This document shows, one piece after another, positions 7,809 through 15,563 of a DNA stretch of 33,558 nucleotides. Numbering within the stretch: the first letter of the stretch is position 1; the number at the start of each line of letters is the position of its first letter. Source of the DNA: an uncultured Dysgonomonas sp. (lineage in GTDB: Bacteria; Bacteroidota; Bacteroidia; Bacteroidales; Dysgonomonadaceae); assembly GCA_945273835.1 (NCBI GenBank), contig CALYPL010000019.1, positions 1-33,558 of the forward strand, read 5' to 3'. A program made the translations under genes and the position numbers. A model generated the notes under the pieces. That model had not been told where the DNA came from, searched no databases, and worked only from the letters and a program-made list of their open reading frames with translations.

Positions 7809-9422
7809 TTATGATAATGTCTTCTTTTTAGCAAGAAATTCTTTAATACTTCCGATATGTTCTGTAACCTTTTTATCGGCGAATTCAAATACTCGTGTGA
7901 CCAGTCCATCAAGAAAATCCCGGTCATGCGAGACAAGTATTACCGTTCCGTCGTAATCCATCAGGGCTTGTTTAAGTATTTCTTTTGTTCTGAGATCAAG
8001 ATGATTGGTCGGCTCATCAAGTATAAGGAGATTCACGGGTTCAAGCAATAGTTTTATCATAGCAAGGCGTGTACGTTCGCCTCCCGATAGAACTTTTACT
8101 TTTTTTTCTGAATCATCTTTATTGAACATAAATGCACCTAAAATATTGCGTATTTGCGTGCGAATGTCTCCTTGGGCAACCTGATCAATGGTTTCAAATA
8201 CAGTCATGTCTTCATCCAATAGTTGTGCCTGATTTTGGGCAAAGTAACCAATTTGTACATTGTGTCCGAGCATGATTGAGCCATTATAAGGTGTCTCGCC
8301 CATAACGCATTTTACGAATGACGATTTACCTTCGCCGTTACGTCCTGCTAATGCAATTTTTTCGCCTCTTGATATCATCAGATTTGCATTTGAAAATACA
8401 AGATAATCATCGTATTTCTTTGTTACATTGTCTACTGTCAGCGGGTAGTTGCCTGAGCGTGTCGCCGGTTGGAAACGTATGCGAATGTGTGCTTTGTCTT
8501 CTTCGTCTATTTCAACCCGTTCCATTTTTTCGAGTTGTCTTATACGGCTTTGAACCAATACGGCTTTGGCTGCTTGAGCACGAAACCGTTCTATGAATTC
8601 TTCTATTTCCTGTATTTGCTTTTGTTGGGCTTCCCAAGCGTGAATTTGTTGTTGACGTCGTTCTTGGCGGAGTTCTAAGTATTTTGAATAGTTGACCTTA
8701 TAGTCATAAATGCGTCCTAAGGTTAGTTCTATGGTTCTGTTAGTTACGGCATCAATAAACGCACGGTCATGTGATATGAGTACTACTGCTTTGGATTGCG
8801 TATTTATAAATTCTTCGAGCCATCCGATTGATTCTATATCAAGGTGGTTTGTGGGTTCGTCAAGCAGCAATACATCGGGATTGCGTAAAAGAAGTTTAGC
8901 TAATTCGATGCGCATACGCCATCCGCCACTAAATTCGCTTGTCGGACGATCTAAATCGGAACGTTTGAAGCCTAAGCCCATAAGAGCTTTTTCAACTTCT
9001 CCCTCGAAATTGATCCCTTCTACCGTCGCAAGGCGTTCATGAGCGTGCGTAAAGTCATCAATTAGTTTGGCATAATCATCAGATTCGTAATCAGTACGGG
9101 TTTCGATCTGACGATTCATTTCTTCAATCTGTTTTTCCAGCTCAAAGATGTGGGCAAATGCCTGAGAGGCTTCTTCCCGTACAGTCCGTTCGTCAGCGAT
9201 TTTCATAACCTGAGGCAAGTAACCAACCGTTGTGCCATCTGATGCTGTAATTGTCCCTTTATAATGGGTATTTACACCGGCTAATATTTTGAGCATTGTA
9301 CTTTTCCCTGCTCCGTTTTTACCTACTAACGCAATTTTATCTTTATCGTTGATGATATAACTTATATTGTCAAACAATGTACGGTCGCCTAATTCTACTT
9401 TCAGGCTGTCAACTATTAACAT
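7809..9422 (-). CDS. ABC-F family ATPase (Uup/YdiF-like, two ABC domains)
   Basis: A 537-residue cytosolic protein with two ABC ATPase domains and no membrane segment. Domain 1 has Walker A GKNGAGKST (34-42), a signature FSGGWRMR near 164-171 and Walker B LLLDEPTNHLD near 185-195 with H218 in SHDR. The linker (about 240-320) is long, charged and helical, the P-site tRNA interaction motif region of ABC-F proteins. Domain 2 has Walker A GRNGEGKSS (360-368), signature LSGGERTRL and a second DEPTNHLD and SHDRDF. ABC-F proteins act on the ribosome as translation factors or antibiotic-protection factors; which of these applies cannot be decided here. There is no long C-terminal coiled coil of the Uup kind. 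Closest in layout to the general housekeeping ABC-F of Bacteroidota. Confidence 0.92.
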   Translation of the reverse strand: MLIVDSLKVELGDRTLFDNISYIINDKDKIALVGKNGAGKSTMLKILAGVNTHYKGTITASDGTTVGYLPQVMKIADERTVREEASQAFAHIFELEKQIEEMNRQIETRTDYESDDYAKLIDDFTHAHERLATVEGINFEGEVEKALMGLGFKRSDLDRPTSEFSGGWRMRIELAKLLLRNPDVLLLDEPTNHLDIESIGWLEEFINTQSKAVVLISHDRAFIDAVTNRTIELTLGRIYDYKVNYSKYLELRQERRQQQIHAWEAQQKQIQEIEEFIERFRAQAAKAVLVQSRIRQLEKMERVEIDEEDKAHIRIRFQPATRSGNYPLTVDNVTKKYDDYLVFSNANLMISRGEKIALAGRNGEGKSSFVKCVMGETPYNGSIMLGHNVQIGYFAQNQAQLLDEDMTVFETIDQVAQGDIRTQIRNILGAFMFNKDDSEKKVKVLSGGERTRLAMIKLLLEPVNLLILDEPTNHLDLRTKEILKQALMDYDGTVILVSHDRDFLDGLVTRVFEFADKKVTEHIGSIKEFLAKKKTLS

Positions 9423-9457
9423 CCGATTATGGTTTATTGTGATTTGATATTGAGGTG

Positions 9458-9488
9458 CAAAGATATAATTAATGCGATGATAAGCAAT
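9458..9488 (-). promoter_or_regulatory. Promoter for the ABC-F gene
   Basis: On the minus strand: ATTG (9488-9485) as a partial -33 box, 19 bp, then TATCTTTG (9465-9458), a perfect -7 match. The expected start of transcription is about 30 bp before the ABC-F ATG at 9422. Confidence 0.5.
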
Positions 9489-9539
9489 ATCACCGCATTA
9501 ATTCAAAGTCTGAATGTCAGATAAATCTTATATATGAAG

Positions 9540-9918
9540 TTACAGTGTTTCACCTTCAAGCAATACTCCTTGTGAAAGACTTATGGGAATTTTTATCTCT
9601 TCAGAATAGCCGATTGTTTCCCCATCATGAAGTTCTACATCGTTACTTATTACATGGCTCGAGATATTTGCAAAAAATTATGAAGTTCTTCAACATTAGT
9701 TTTGGAGTCTATAATTTCCATTTCTTTTTTACCGAATTCAGTCAAACCGTACGTGTAGAGGTTGGTTGTGTCTGATGAACTGTTAACTTCCGATATATAA
9801 CCTTGTTTATATCGGAAGTTTCATTATTTTTAAACAATGGCATCGCAAGTAACAGATTACCTATTTGTGTCTTTATCTACTTCCTCTTTTTTGCTTTTAG
9901 ATTCTTCAATAATCCCAT
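9540..9918 (-). pseudogene. Decayed DUF4261-domain gene (frameshifts and internal deletion)
   Basis: Translating the minus strand in pieces recovers parts of a DUF4261 protein. From an ATG at 9918 comes MGLLKNLKAKKRK and a stop. In a second frame follows GNLLLAMPLFKNNETSDINK, the typical N-terminal start of the domain. The middle of the domain (well over 100 residues in family members, from memory) is missing. Then comes TNLYTYGLTEFGKKEMEI ... NVEELHNFLQ, which stops early at TAA. The C-terminal piece SSHVISNDVELHDGETIG ... SLSQGVLLEGETL continues in another frame to a stop at 9540-9542. So at least two frameshifts and one large deletion. The function of DUF4261 is not established. It starts only about 30 bp after the lactonase gene on the same strand. 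Confidence 0.85.
9785..9820. repeat. Perfect 13-bp inverted repeat at the deletion point of the pseudogene
   Basis: AACTTCCGATATA (9785-9797) and its exact complement TATATCGGAAGTT (9808-9820) flank a 10-nt loop. It falls just where the DUF4261 reading frame jumps from its N-terminal to its C-terminal part. There is no T-run on the minus strand after the stem; on the plus strand it is followed by TCATTATTTTT, so a weak plus-strand terminator is possible but has no plus-strand gene to serve. Confidence 0.85.
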
Positions 9919-9948
9919 CTTGAGTAAACTTAAAATTTAAGAAATGTA

Positions 9949-11118
9949 TTATAAGGATGCGAATTTAATACAAACGGGCATACTTAATTTTACGTCTTTT
10001 TTTGTGTCGACTAAAAATCCAGTTTCTTTATTTATTTCAAATACTTGTATCTTATCACTATCGCGGCAGGCCACTAATAAATATTTTCCGTTTGGAGTTA
10101 TAATAAAATTACGAGGGTGTGCTCCTGTTGTCTGGTTACTTAGCCTTGTTAATGTACCATTATCCTGATTGATTGAGAAAATTGTTAATCCATCGCCTTT
10201 TAAACGATTTGAAGCGTAAAGAAATCGACCGTCGGGAGTTATGTGTATATCTGCGCTGCCTTTAGCTTGCAAAGTATCTGCTACTATTGACTGAAACTCT
10301 TTCAAGTCTCCATCTTTATAATTGAATGCAAAAATTTTTCCTCCCATTTCGGTTATCAGGTATGCCCATTTTCCATTCGGGTGAAATTCTAAATGACGTG
10401 GTCCTTCACCGTCTGTTATTTTTACTGATTCAGGATTCATTGCTTGTAAATAACTTCCGTTATCCATTTTATTTACTTTGAAACGATGTATTTTGTCTGT
10501 TCCTAAATCATCCGCGAAAAGATATTGTTCGTCGGGCGAAAAATGAACGCAATGTAAATGAGGTTGTGTTTGACGGTCTTTGTCAACGCCTTTTCCTTCA
10601 AATTTATGCAATTCTTTTTGTGGGGCTAAACTTCCGTCTTCATTCACATTAAATACAGTAATACTACCACCATTGTAATTTGCGGTTATTACGTGTTTAT
10701 TTTCTCTATCAATGGTTAAGTAACAAGGGGCTTTCCCATCTGTCGGTTGAGAATTTATTAACGTCAACTTACCTGATTGTTTATCGAATGAAAAAGCATT
10801 TGCGGCATCCGTATTTTTATCGCTTTCGGTAACGGAGTAGACAAATTTCTCGTCTTTACTTATTGCCAGATAGGAAGGATCTGTTACTTCAGTCATACTG
10901 ACAGGCTCTGATTCTCCCGTTTCCGTATCAAATTTGTAAACATATATTCCTTTACTATCTTTAGCCGTGTATGTACCTACCAACATATATAATGCTGAGC
11001 TTGTCGGGATAGAATCTTTAGTTGTTGTGTCCATTGTTTTTGTGTTGTTTGGGCTTTTCTTACCACATGAACATAATGCAATGATAACAGCCATTGTGAT
11101 GATAATGTTTCGTGTCAT
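9949..11118 (-). CDS. Lactonase-family (YbhE-type 6-phosphogluconolactonase-like) lipoprotein
   Basis: A seven-bladed beta-propeller protein of 389 residues if started at the ATG at 11118; an upstream TTG at 11142 would add eight residues but would spoil a normal signal peptide. From the ATG the N-terminus is MTRNIIITMAVIIALCSCGKK, a lipoprotein signal with C18 as the likely lipidated Cys, followed by a Thr/Ser-rich linker (to about 45). The body has the repeated pattern of the lactonase family: LVGTYT, IYVYKFDTETGE, DPSYLAISKDEKFVYSV, HLHCVHFSPDEQYLFADDLG, GPRHLEFHPNGKWAYLI, HPRNFIITPNGKYLLVA. Cytosolic relatives hydrolyse 6-phosphogluconolactone; an exported form more likely acts on another lactone or sugar acid, so the substrate is open. 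Confidence 0.88.
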   Translation of the reverse strand: MTRNIIITMAVIIALCSCGKKSPNNTKTMDTTTKDSIPTSSALYMLVGTYTAKDSKGIYVYKFDTETGESEPVSMTEVTDPSYLAISKDEKFVYSVTESDKNTDAANAFSFDKQSGKLTLINSQPTDGKAPCYLTIDRENKHVITANYNGGSITVFNVNEDGSLAPQKELHKFEGKGVDKDRQTQPHLHCVHFSPDEQYLFADDLGTDKIHRFKVNKMDNGSYLQAMNPESVKITDGEGPRHLEFHPNGKWAYLITEMGGKIFAFNYKDGDLKEFQSIVADTLQAKGSADIHITPDGRFLYASNRLKGDGLTIFSINQDNGTLTRLSNQTTGAHPRNFIITPNGKYLLVACRDSDKIQVFEINKETGFLVDTKKDVKLSMPVCIKFASL

Positions 11119-11205
11119 TTTTTTATTTTTTATTATATGCAATCAAAGAAACTAAAAATTATTGTAATGATTTTGGGTTTGAATGGATAAATTTAAAATA
11201 AAAAA

Positions 11206-11237
11206 TTTGGTATATCACGGACAAAAAATTATCTTTG
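11206..11237 (+). promoter_or_regulatory. Promoter of rpmE2
   Basis: TTTG (11206-11209), 20 bp, TATCTTTG (11230-11237): a complete match to the Bacteroidota -33/-7 promoter. The rpmE2 ATG lies about 41 bp downstream. Confidence 0.8.
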
Positions 11238-11278
11238 CCGTCCGAAACGCATGAAATAATTAATAACTTATTATACAG

Positions 11279-11539
11279 ATGAAAAAAGGTATACATCCCG
11301 AAAATTATCGCCCTGTGGTTTTCAAAGATATGTCGAACGATGAGATTTTCATCTCACAATCTACTATCAACGCGAAAGAAACAATTGAAATTGATGGCGT
11401 TACTTATCCGTTGGTAAAACTTGAAATCACAAGTTCTTCACATCCATTCTACACAGGTAAACAAAAACTCGTAGATACAGCTGGACGTGTTGACAAGTTT
11501 ATGAACCGTTACGCTAAACGTGCTCAAAACAAGAAATAA
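11279..11539 (+). CDS. rpmE2: 50S ribosomal protein L31, type B
   Basis: An 86-residue ribosomal protein starting [17 protein letters not shown], the hallmark of L31. The type B form is shown by the complete lack of cysteines (no CxxC zinc site) and by the insert [25 protein letters not shown] near 50-75. It is part of the large ribosomal subunit and bridges to the small one. A strong promoter precedes it and a terminator follows, so it is a single-gene unit. In many bacteria the zinc-free form is used under zinc limitation; here no zinc-type L31 is visible, and in Bacteroidota the type B form is often the only one, so no zinc regulation is inferred. Confidence 0.97.
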   Translation: MKKGIHPENYRPVVFKDMSNDEIFISQSTINAKETIEIDGVTYPLVKLEITSSSHPFYTGKQKLVDTAGRVDKFMNRYAKRAQNKK

Positions 11540-11565
11540 ATCTATTTCTACATTATAATACGATT

Positions 11566-11594
11566 AAAGGGGGCTTTTTCTAAGCTCCTTTTTT
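11566..11594 (+). terminator. Rho-independent terminator after rpmE2
   Basis: An 11-bp stem (11566-11576 with 11582-11592, two G-U pairs) with a 5-nt loop, running into a T-run on the plus strand. It lies 27 bp after the rpmE2 stop and just before the end of the convergent GNAT gene. Confidence 0.85.
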
Positions 11595-11601
11595 GTTTCT
11601 A

Positions 11602-12039
11602 TTATTTGCTTTGGGTTATTTCTACGAATGTTTCATCCTGCATCCGCTCGGTATTAGCAAACAAAATCATCCCTGTTTTCAATTTTCTAAGACCTAATTT
11701 CAGATAAAAACCTTCCTTGCCGGGTGATGCGTACAGAATGAAGTTGCAACCGGGCGTTGAATTCATTAGATAGTCCACTATCTGACGCCCTATATTCTGT
11801 CCTTGATAATCGGTTTTAACAGCAATATCGTAAATGGCTGATTGCCGCACCCCATCAGATATTATCCTTCCGCAACCGACCAACACATCTTCATCAAATA
11901 CAAATATCCGAGAGTAGCTGTTTTTAAATGACAATTCGTGAACAGTTACGTCAGAATAAGACATACCAACTTCTTTCAGGAGTGTGCGTACATCTTCCCA
12001 ATTTATATTATCACAATCATATTGACGCTTTATAGTCAT
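11602..12039 (-). CDS. GNAT-family N-acetyltransferase
   Basis: A 145-residue cytosolic protein with a complete small GNAT fold: a central VFDEDVLVGCGRIISDG beta region, the strand YDIAVKTDYQGQNIG that carries the acetyl-CoA pyrophosphate loop (QGQNIGR, fitting Q/RxxGxG/A), the helix RQIVDYLMN and a C-terminal ASPGKEGFYLKLGLRKL in which the Tyr is the usual general acid. It resembles the YjcF/ElaA-like group; the acceptor is unknown. It starts 17 bp after the PorT stop on the same strand, so the two are probably cotranscribed, and it ends against the rpmE2 terminator. Confidence 0.85.
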   Translation of the reverse strand: MTIKRQYDCDNINWEDVRTLLKEVGMSYSDVTVHELSFKNSYSRIFVFDEDVLVGCGRIISDGVRQSAIYDIAVKTDYQGQNIGRQIVDYLMNSTPGCNFILYASPGKEGFYLKLGLRKLKTGMILFANTERMQDETFVEITQSK

Positions 12040-12056
12040 TTATTGCTTTTTTTTAT

Positions 12057-12776
12057 CTATTCGAAGTTGAATATAAGCGATATCATGCGTGTTTTACCGG
12101 CAGATACACTGTTTCTGTATTTCAGCATATCAGGGTCTGTCAGATCTGAATTATTTTTATTTATAATATTTTTTAAGCCAAGTGAGAATTTAAGCTCCGG
12201 ACACAATTTAAATAGGGGTAGATATACATTACAACCTATACCAAATTCAAGTCCATAATCCATTTTATTAAACCGTAATGCTTTGTCTTTTTCGTTCCCG
12301 ATATCCATATTGGCATACCCCCCTGCTAAAAGATATGGACGATAGTTGTTTATACGTCCGGCATTGAATTTAAGATGAAGAGGTAAGGATATATAATTGC
12401 AACGGAACGATTTTTTATATTCTTCGCCCGATGATTGCTCTCTGAATACGATTTTTTTTTCACCAAAATGCAAAGACGGAACAACTCTTAAATTAAAATA
12501 TTCGTTCAGATAACGATCTCCAATTATTCCCACACTTAAACCGGGTTGATATGACGGAATACTCGCAAACCATGCCTGATCATTATCACCATTCAATCCT
12601 GTGTTAGTTATTATCATGTCTTGTGCATTAAACCCAATAATGAATCCAAGATGATACATTTTCTGATCGGCATATGGTAAATTTTGTAATGTTCTGTTTA
12701 TTTGTGCATGAAGATTAAAAGCTCCAATAAAAAATAAAAAGATTGTGGAAATAAGTATAAATATGCGTTTCATCAA
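12057..12776 (-). CDS. porT: PorT-family outer-membrane beta-barrel protein
   Basis: A 239-residue exported protein. The signal peptide is MMKRIFILISTIFLFFIGAFNLHAQ, cleaved after about 25. The mature part consists of alternating beta strands of an 8-stranded barrel, ending in a C-terminal strand with a terminal aromatic-acid pair (MISLIFNFE). It has the PorT-like opening LQNLPYADQKMYHLGFIIGF, then LSVGIIGDRYLNEYFNLRVVPSLHFGEK and YISLPLHLKF. In Porphyromonas gingivalis PorT is needed for type IX secretion. Whether this genome has a working type IX system cannot be seen here: no other por/spr gene and no secreted CTD protein is present in the window. In many relatives ubiE is the neighbour; here it is not. 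Confidence 0.75.
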   Translation of the reverse strand: MMKRIFILISTIFLFFIGAFNLHAQINRTLQNLPYADQKMYHLGFIIGFNAQDMIITNTGLNGDNDQAWFASIPSYQPGLSVGIIGDRYLNEYFNLRVVPSLHFGEKKIVFREQSSGEEYKKSFRCNYISLPLHLKFNAGRINNYRPYLLAGGYANMDIGNEKDKALRFNKMDYGLEFGIGCNVYLPLFKLCPELKFSLGLKNIINKNNSDLTDPDMLKYRNSVSAGKTRMISLIFNFE

Positions 12777-12933
12777 TGTAACAGGTTTATTTCTATAACA
12801 TATTATTTGGCATGTTATAGTCTTGCTTTTTAGATTGAGTAAATATTAAGGTAGAAAAATCCCTAATAAAAACCATAAAATCAACAATTTAAAAACATAT
12901 CAAATTTAATAATTTTCTGTCAAAGTTTATCTT

Positions 12934-12965
12934 TTTGGGTTGATTGAAAAAACTATTTATATTTG
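12934..12965 (+). promoter_or_regulatory. Promoter of the ferredoxin gene
   Basis: TTTG (12934-12937), 20 bp, TATATTTG (12958-12965), a complete -33/-7 match. The ferredoxin ATG follows about 39 bp downstream. Confidence 0.8.
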
Positions 12966-13004
12966 TAGCATCAAAGTTAGTAATTAATTTAAATTTTTTG
13001 AATC

Positions 13005-13172
13005 ATGGCTTACGTAATTAATGAAGATTGCATAGCATGCGGTACATGTATAGATGAATGTCCTGTAAGTGCTATTTCAGAAGGAGATATCTATAAGATA
13101 GATCCGGATACTTGTACTGATTGCGGTACTTGTGCAGATGCTTGTCCTGCTGAAGCAATTCATCCGGCTTAA
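13005..13172 (+). CDS. 2[4Fe-4S] ferredoxin
   Basis: A 55-residue protein (MAYVINEDCIACGTCIDEC...) with two CxxCxxCxxxCP clusters: C9, C12, C15, C19 and C37, C40, C43, C47. It is thus a clostridial-type 2[4Fe-4S] ferredoxin of the usual length, a cytosolic low-potential electron carrier for enzymes such as pyruvate:ferredoxin oxidoreductase, as expected in an anaerobe. The two halves are related (ACGTCIDECPVSAI and DCGTCADACPAEAI), the classical internal duplication. It has its own full promoter and terminator, so is a single-gene unit. It is short enough that a length cut-off would miss it. Confidence 0.97.
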   Translation: MAYVINEDCIACGTCIDECPVSAISEGDIYKIDPDTCTDCGTCADACPAEAIHPA

Positions 13173-13191
13173 ATCTTTGAATTGGATAAAT

Positions 13192-13224
13192 AAAAAAAGA
13201 AGCGATTAAATCGCTTCTTTTTTT
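13192..13224. terminator. Bidirectional terminator between ferredoxin and DUF1573 genes
   Basis: A symmetric hairpin: seven As, GAAGCGA, loop, TCGCTTC, seven Ts. Both strands read a stem followed by Ts, and it lies 20 bp after the ferredoxin stop and 17 bp after the stop of the convergent DUF1573 gene. Confidence 0.92.
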
Positions 13225-13240
13225 ATTTATCAGTTATATA

Positions 13241-13639
13241 TTACTTATTTTTTAAGACTTCGCCTTTAATGGTTAGTGTATACACTTCATCAGGAGTATT
13301 TGTAAATACAGTGATCTTTTTATTGAAGGCTCCAATGCGACCTATAGTCGAATATGTAACAGTTATGACTCCATCTTTATTCGGTAGAATAGGAGTATTA
13401 GTGTAACTTGGAGTAGTACAACCGCATGAAGTTAATACTTTTTGAATAATTAATGGTGCGTTACCTACATTACGAACAACAAAATCGAAAGAAACACTTT
13501 CACTGCTTTCCGCTATTTTCCCGAAGTCGTGGACTTCCTGAACAAAGCTTGCTTTAGGTTCAGTTTTGCCTTTTTGCGCTGCTAATGACATTGTCATCAA
13601 TAGCATAATTGCTGTTAAAATAAAGCTAAATTTTTTCAT
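13241..13639 (-). CDS. DUF1573 secreted protein
   Basis: A 132-residue exported protein with a signal peptide (MKKFSFILTAIMLLMTMSLAAQ, about 1-22) and a single DUF1573 domain: ASFVQEVHDFGKIAESSESVSFDFVVRNVGNAPLIIQKVLTSCGCTTP, then PNKDGVITVTYSTIGRIGAFNKKITVFTNT. The fold is an immunoglobulin/MSP-like beta sandwich with the invariant CGCT. The domain is common in Bacteroidota; no function is established. The form here is the minimal, one-domain version with no lipobox. Upstream, a minus-strand TAACTTTG (13702-13695) is a plausible -7 box, with no clear -33. The 352 bp between this gene and purH hold no other gene that I can see. Confidence 0.92.
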   Translation of the reverse strand: MKKFSFILTAIMLLMTMSLAAQKGKTEPKASFVQEVHDFGKIAESSESVSFDFVVRNVGNAPLIIQKVLTSCGCTTPSYTNTPILPNKDGVITVTYSTIGRIGAFNKKITVFTNTPDEVYTLTIKGEVLKNK

Positions 13640-13950
13640 GTTGTCAGTTTTCTAAAATTGTATTAAAACTGGGTTCATATTTGAATTAACAACACAAAGT
13701 TAATAATAAAATGCTTAACACTGTTCTAAATAATGATAAATTGAATTTTTATTAAAAAAATATTTTTGAAATGAAGTTATTTTATAATCGTATCGTATAT
13801 GCTTTATTAATCAAAACTACTGTTTGAAATTAATGCTATTAGATTATTTTGTAATAATTCTAAAAGATTAATCATAAAAGAAGATATCTATCTGTTATTT
13901 CTTTATGAAATTTATGTGAGAAAATTAAACTGATTTTAAGATTGTTTTTT

Positions 13951-13958
13951 TAACTTTG
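13951..13958 (+). promoter_or_regulatory. Possible -7 box for purH
   Basis: TAACTTTG matches TAnnTTTG about 34 bp before the purH ATG. The -33 region has no clear TTTG. No hairpin resembling a purine riboswitch was recognised in the upstream sequence. Confidence 0.5.
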
Positions 13959-13991
13959 TTACCCTAAAAATAATGAATTTAATAATAGTAT

Positions 13992-15515
13992 ATGTCCTCC
14001 GAAAAAAAAATAAAAACTGCACTTGTATCAGTCTATAATAAAGATGGATTGGATGAAATTCTTGAGAAAATGCACAAACTTGGTATTAAATTCGTTTCCA
14101 CAGGCGGAACACAGCGGTTTATAGAATCGCTTGGGATACCCTGTCAGGCAGTAGAAGACATTACCGGTTATCCTGCTATTTTAGGAGGGCGTGTTAAAAC
14201 TTTGCACCCTAAAGTTTTTGGAGGTATTCTTTATCGTCGGGATGTAGCAGACGATTCTAAACAAGTTAAAGCTTATGATATACCTGAAATTGATCTGGTT
14301 ATAGTTGATCTTTATCCTTTTGAAGAAACTGTTGCTTCGGGTGCGACCGAAAAAGATATTATTGAGAAAATAGATATAGGTGGTATATCATTAATTAGAG
14401 CTGCTGCAAAAAATTTTAATGATGTTATCATTGTTGCTTCTAAAAAGCAATATCAACCACTTTTGCATTTATTGCAAGAAAAAAATGGAAAGTCGGATTT
14501 AGCTGACCGCAAATGGTTTGCAAAAGAAGCTTTTGCAGTTTCTTCAGCTTACGATTCAGCCATCTTCAATTATATGGATGATAATTCATGTTCAGCATTT
14601 CGTTACGCGAAAGATTCAGCTATGCATCTTCGTTATGGAGAAAACCCACACCAAAAAGGCGTTTTCTTCGGAAACTTTAATGAAATGTTCGATCAATTGC
14701 ATGGCCGTGAAATATCTTACAACAATTTACTAGATATTGAATCGGCTATAAGCCTAATTAGCGAGTTTGATGAAACTACCCTTGCTATTCTGAAACACAA
14801 TAATGCTTGTGGTATTGCTTCGCGGCCAACAGTTTTGCAGGCATGGAAAGATGCTCTTGCCGGTGATCCTGTTTCAGCCTATGGAGGCATTATCGTTACA
14901 AATAAAGAGATCGATAAACACGCTGCTGAAGAAATAAATTCGATATTTTTTGAAATTATTATAGCTCCGGGTTATACCCCTGAAGCTCTAAGCATTTTAG
15001 AGCAGAAAAAAAATCGCATCATTCTTGCACAGAAACAAAAAATTAATGATTCAGTCCAGTTCCGATCTATATTGAATGGAGTTTTGGTACAGGAAAAAGA
15101 TTTAAGTATACAAACGGCTAATGATCTTCAGCTTGTTACTAAACGCGTGTTACAAGATTCAGAACAAGAAGATTTATTATTTGCCAATAAATTGGTCAAA
15201 CACACAAAATCCAATGCTATTATTTTAGTAAAAAATAAACAACTTTGCGCCGGCGGTACAGGGCAGACTTCTCGAGTGGACGCATTGAAACAAGCTATTG
15301 AAAAAGCTACAAACTTCGGATTCGACCTGCAAGGTGCAGTAATGGCCTCAGATGCGTTTTTCCCATTCCCCGACTGCGTTGAAATTGCAGGTAATGCTGG
15401 CATTACTGCTGTTATCCAGCCCGGAGGTTCTGTTAGAGACGATTTGTCGGTAGATTATTGTAATGAGCACAATATTTCTATGGTAATGACAGGAGTTCGT
15501 CATTTCAAACATTAA
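13992..15515 (+). CDS. purH: Bifunctional AICAR transformylase / IMP cyclohydrolase
   Basis: A 507-residue cytosolic enzyme for the last two steps of purine synthesis: AICAR to FAICAR with 10-formyl-THF, then closure to IMP. The N-terminal MGS-like cyclohydrolase domain (about 1-150) has VSVYNKDGLDEIL, FVSTGGT, ILGGRVKTLHPKVFGGIL and IDIGGISLIRAAAKN. The transformylase domain follows with RYGENPHQKG (214-223) and the catalytic K268-H269 in LKHNNACG, and ends with DAFFPFPD and IQPGGSVRDD. Length is typical of Bacteroidota PurH. It lies 48 bp before mreB on the same strand, with no terminator between, so it may lead into the cell-shape cluster, an arrangement common in this phylum. Confidence 0.97.
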   Translation: MSSEKKIKTALVSVYNKDGLDEILEKMHKLGIKFVSTGGTQRFIESLGIPCQAVEDITGYPAILGGRVKTLHPKVFGGILYRRDVADDSKQVKAYDIPEIDLVIVDLYPFEETVASGATEKDIIEKIDIGGISLIRAAAKNFNDVIIVASKKQYQPLLHLLQEKNGKSDLADRKWFAKEAFAVSSAYDSAIFNYMDDNSCSAFRYAKDSAMHLRYGENPHQKGVFFGNFNEMFDQLHGREISYNNLLDIESAISLISEFDETTLAILKHNNACGIASRPTVLQAWKDALAGDPVSAYGGIIVTNKEIDKHAAEEINSIFFEIIIAPGYTPEALSILEQKKNRIILAQKQKINDSVQFRSILNGVLVQEKDLSIQTANDLQLVTKRVLQDSEQEDLLFANKLVKHTKSNAIILVKNKQLCAGGTGQTSRVDALKQAIEKATNFGFDLQGAVMASDAFFPFPDCVEIAGNAGITAVIQPGGSVRDDLSVDYCNEHNISMVMTGVRHFKH

Positions 15516-15563
15516 AGTATAATCAAGACATTAACAACAATAAAGCTAATCATTTAAAAGATT

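Noticed and set aside
9545-9775. Plus-strand open frame of 76 codons between the ABC-F and lactonase genes
   Set aside because: It is the reverse shadow of the DUF4261 relic; the minus-strand pieces have clear family similarity, this frame has none.
9785-9820. Inverted repeat as terminator of the lactonase gene
   Set aside because: No T-run follows on the minus strand, and it lies inside the pseudogene; a mutational origin fits better.
11119-11142. TTG start for the lactonase-family gene
   Set aside because: It adds MHIIKNKK before a normal lipoprotein signal peptide; the ATG at 11118 is preferred.
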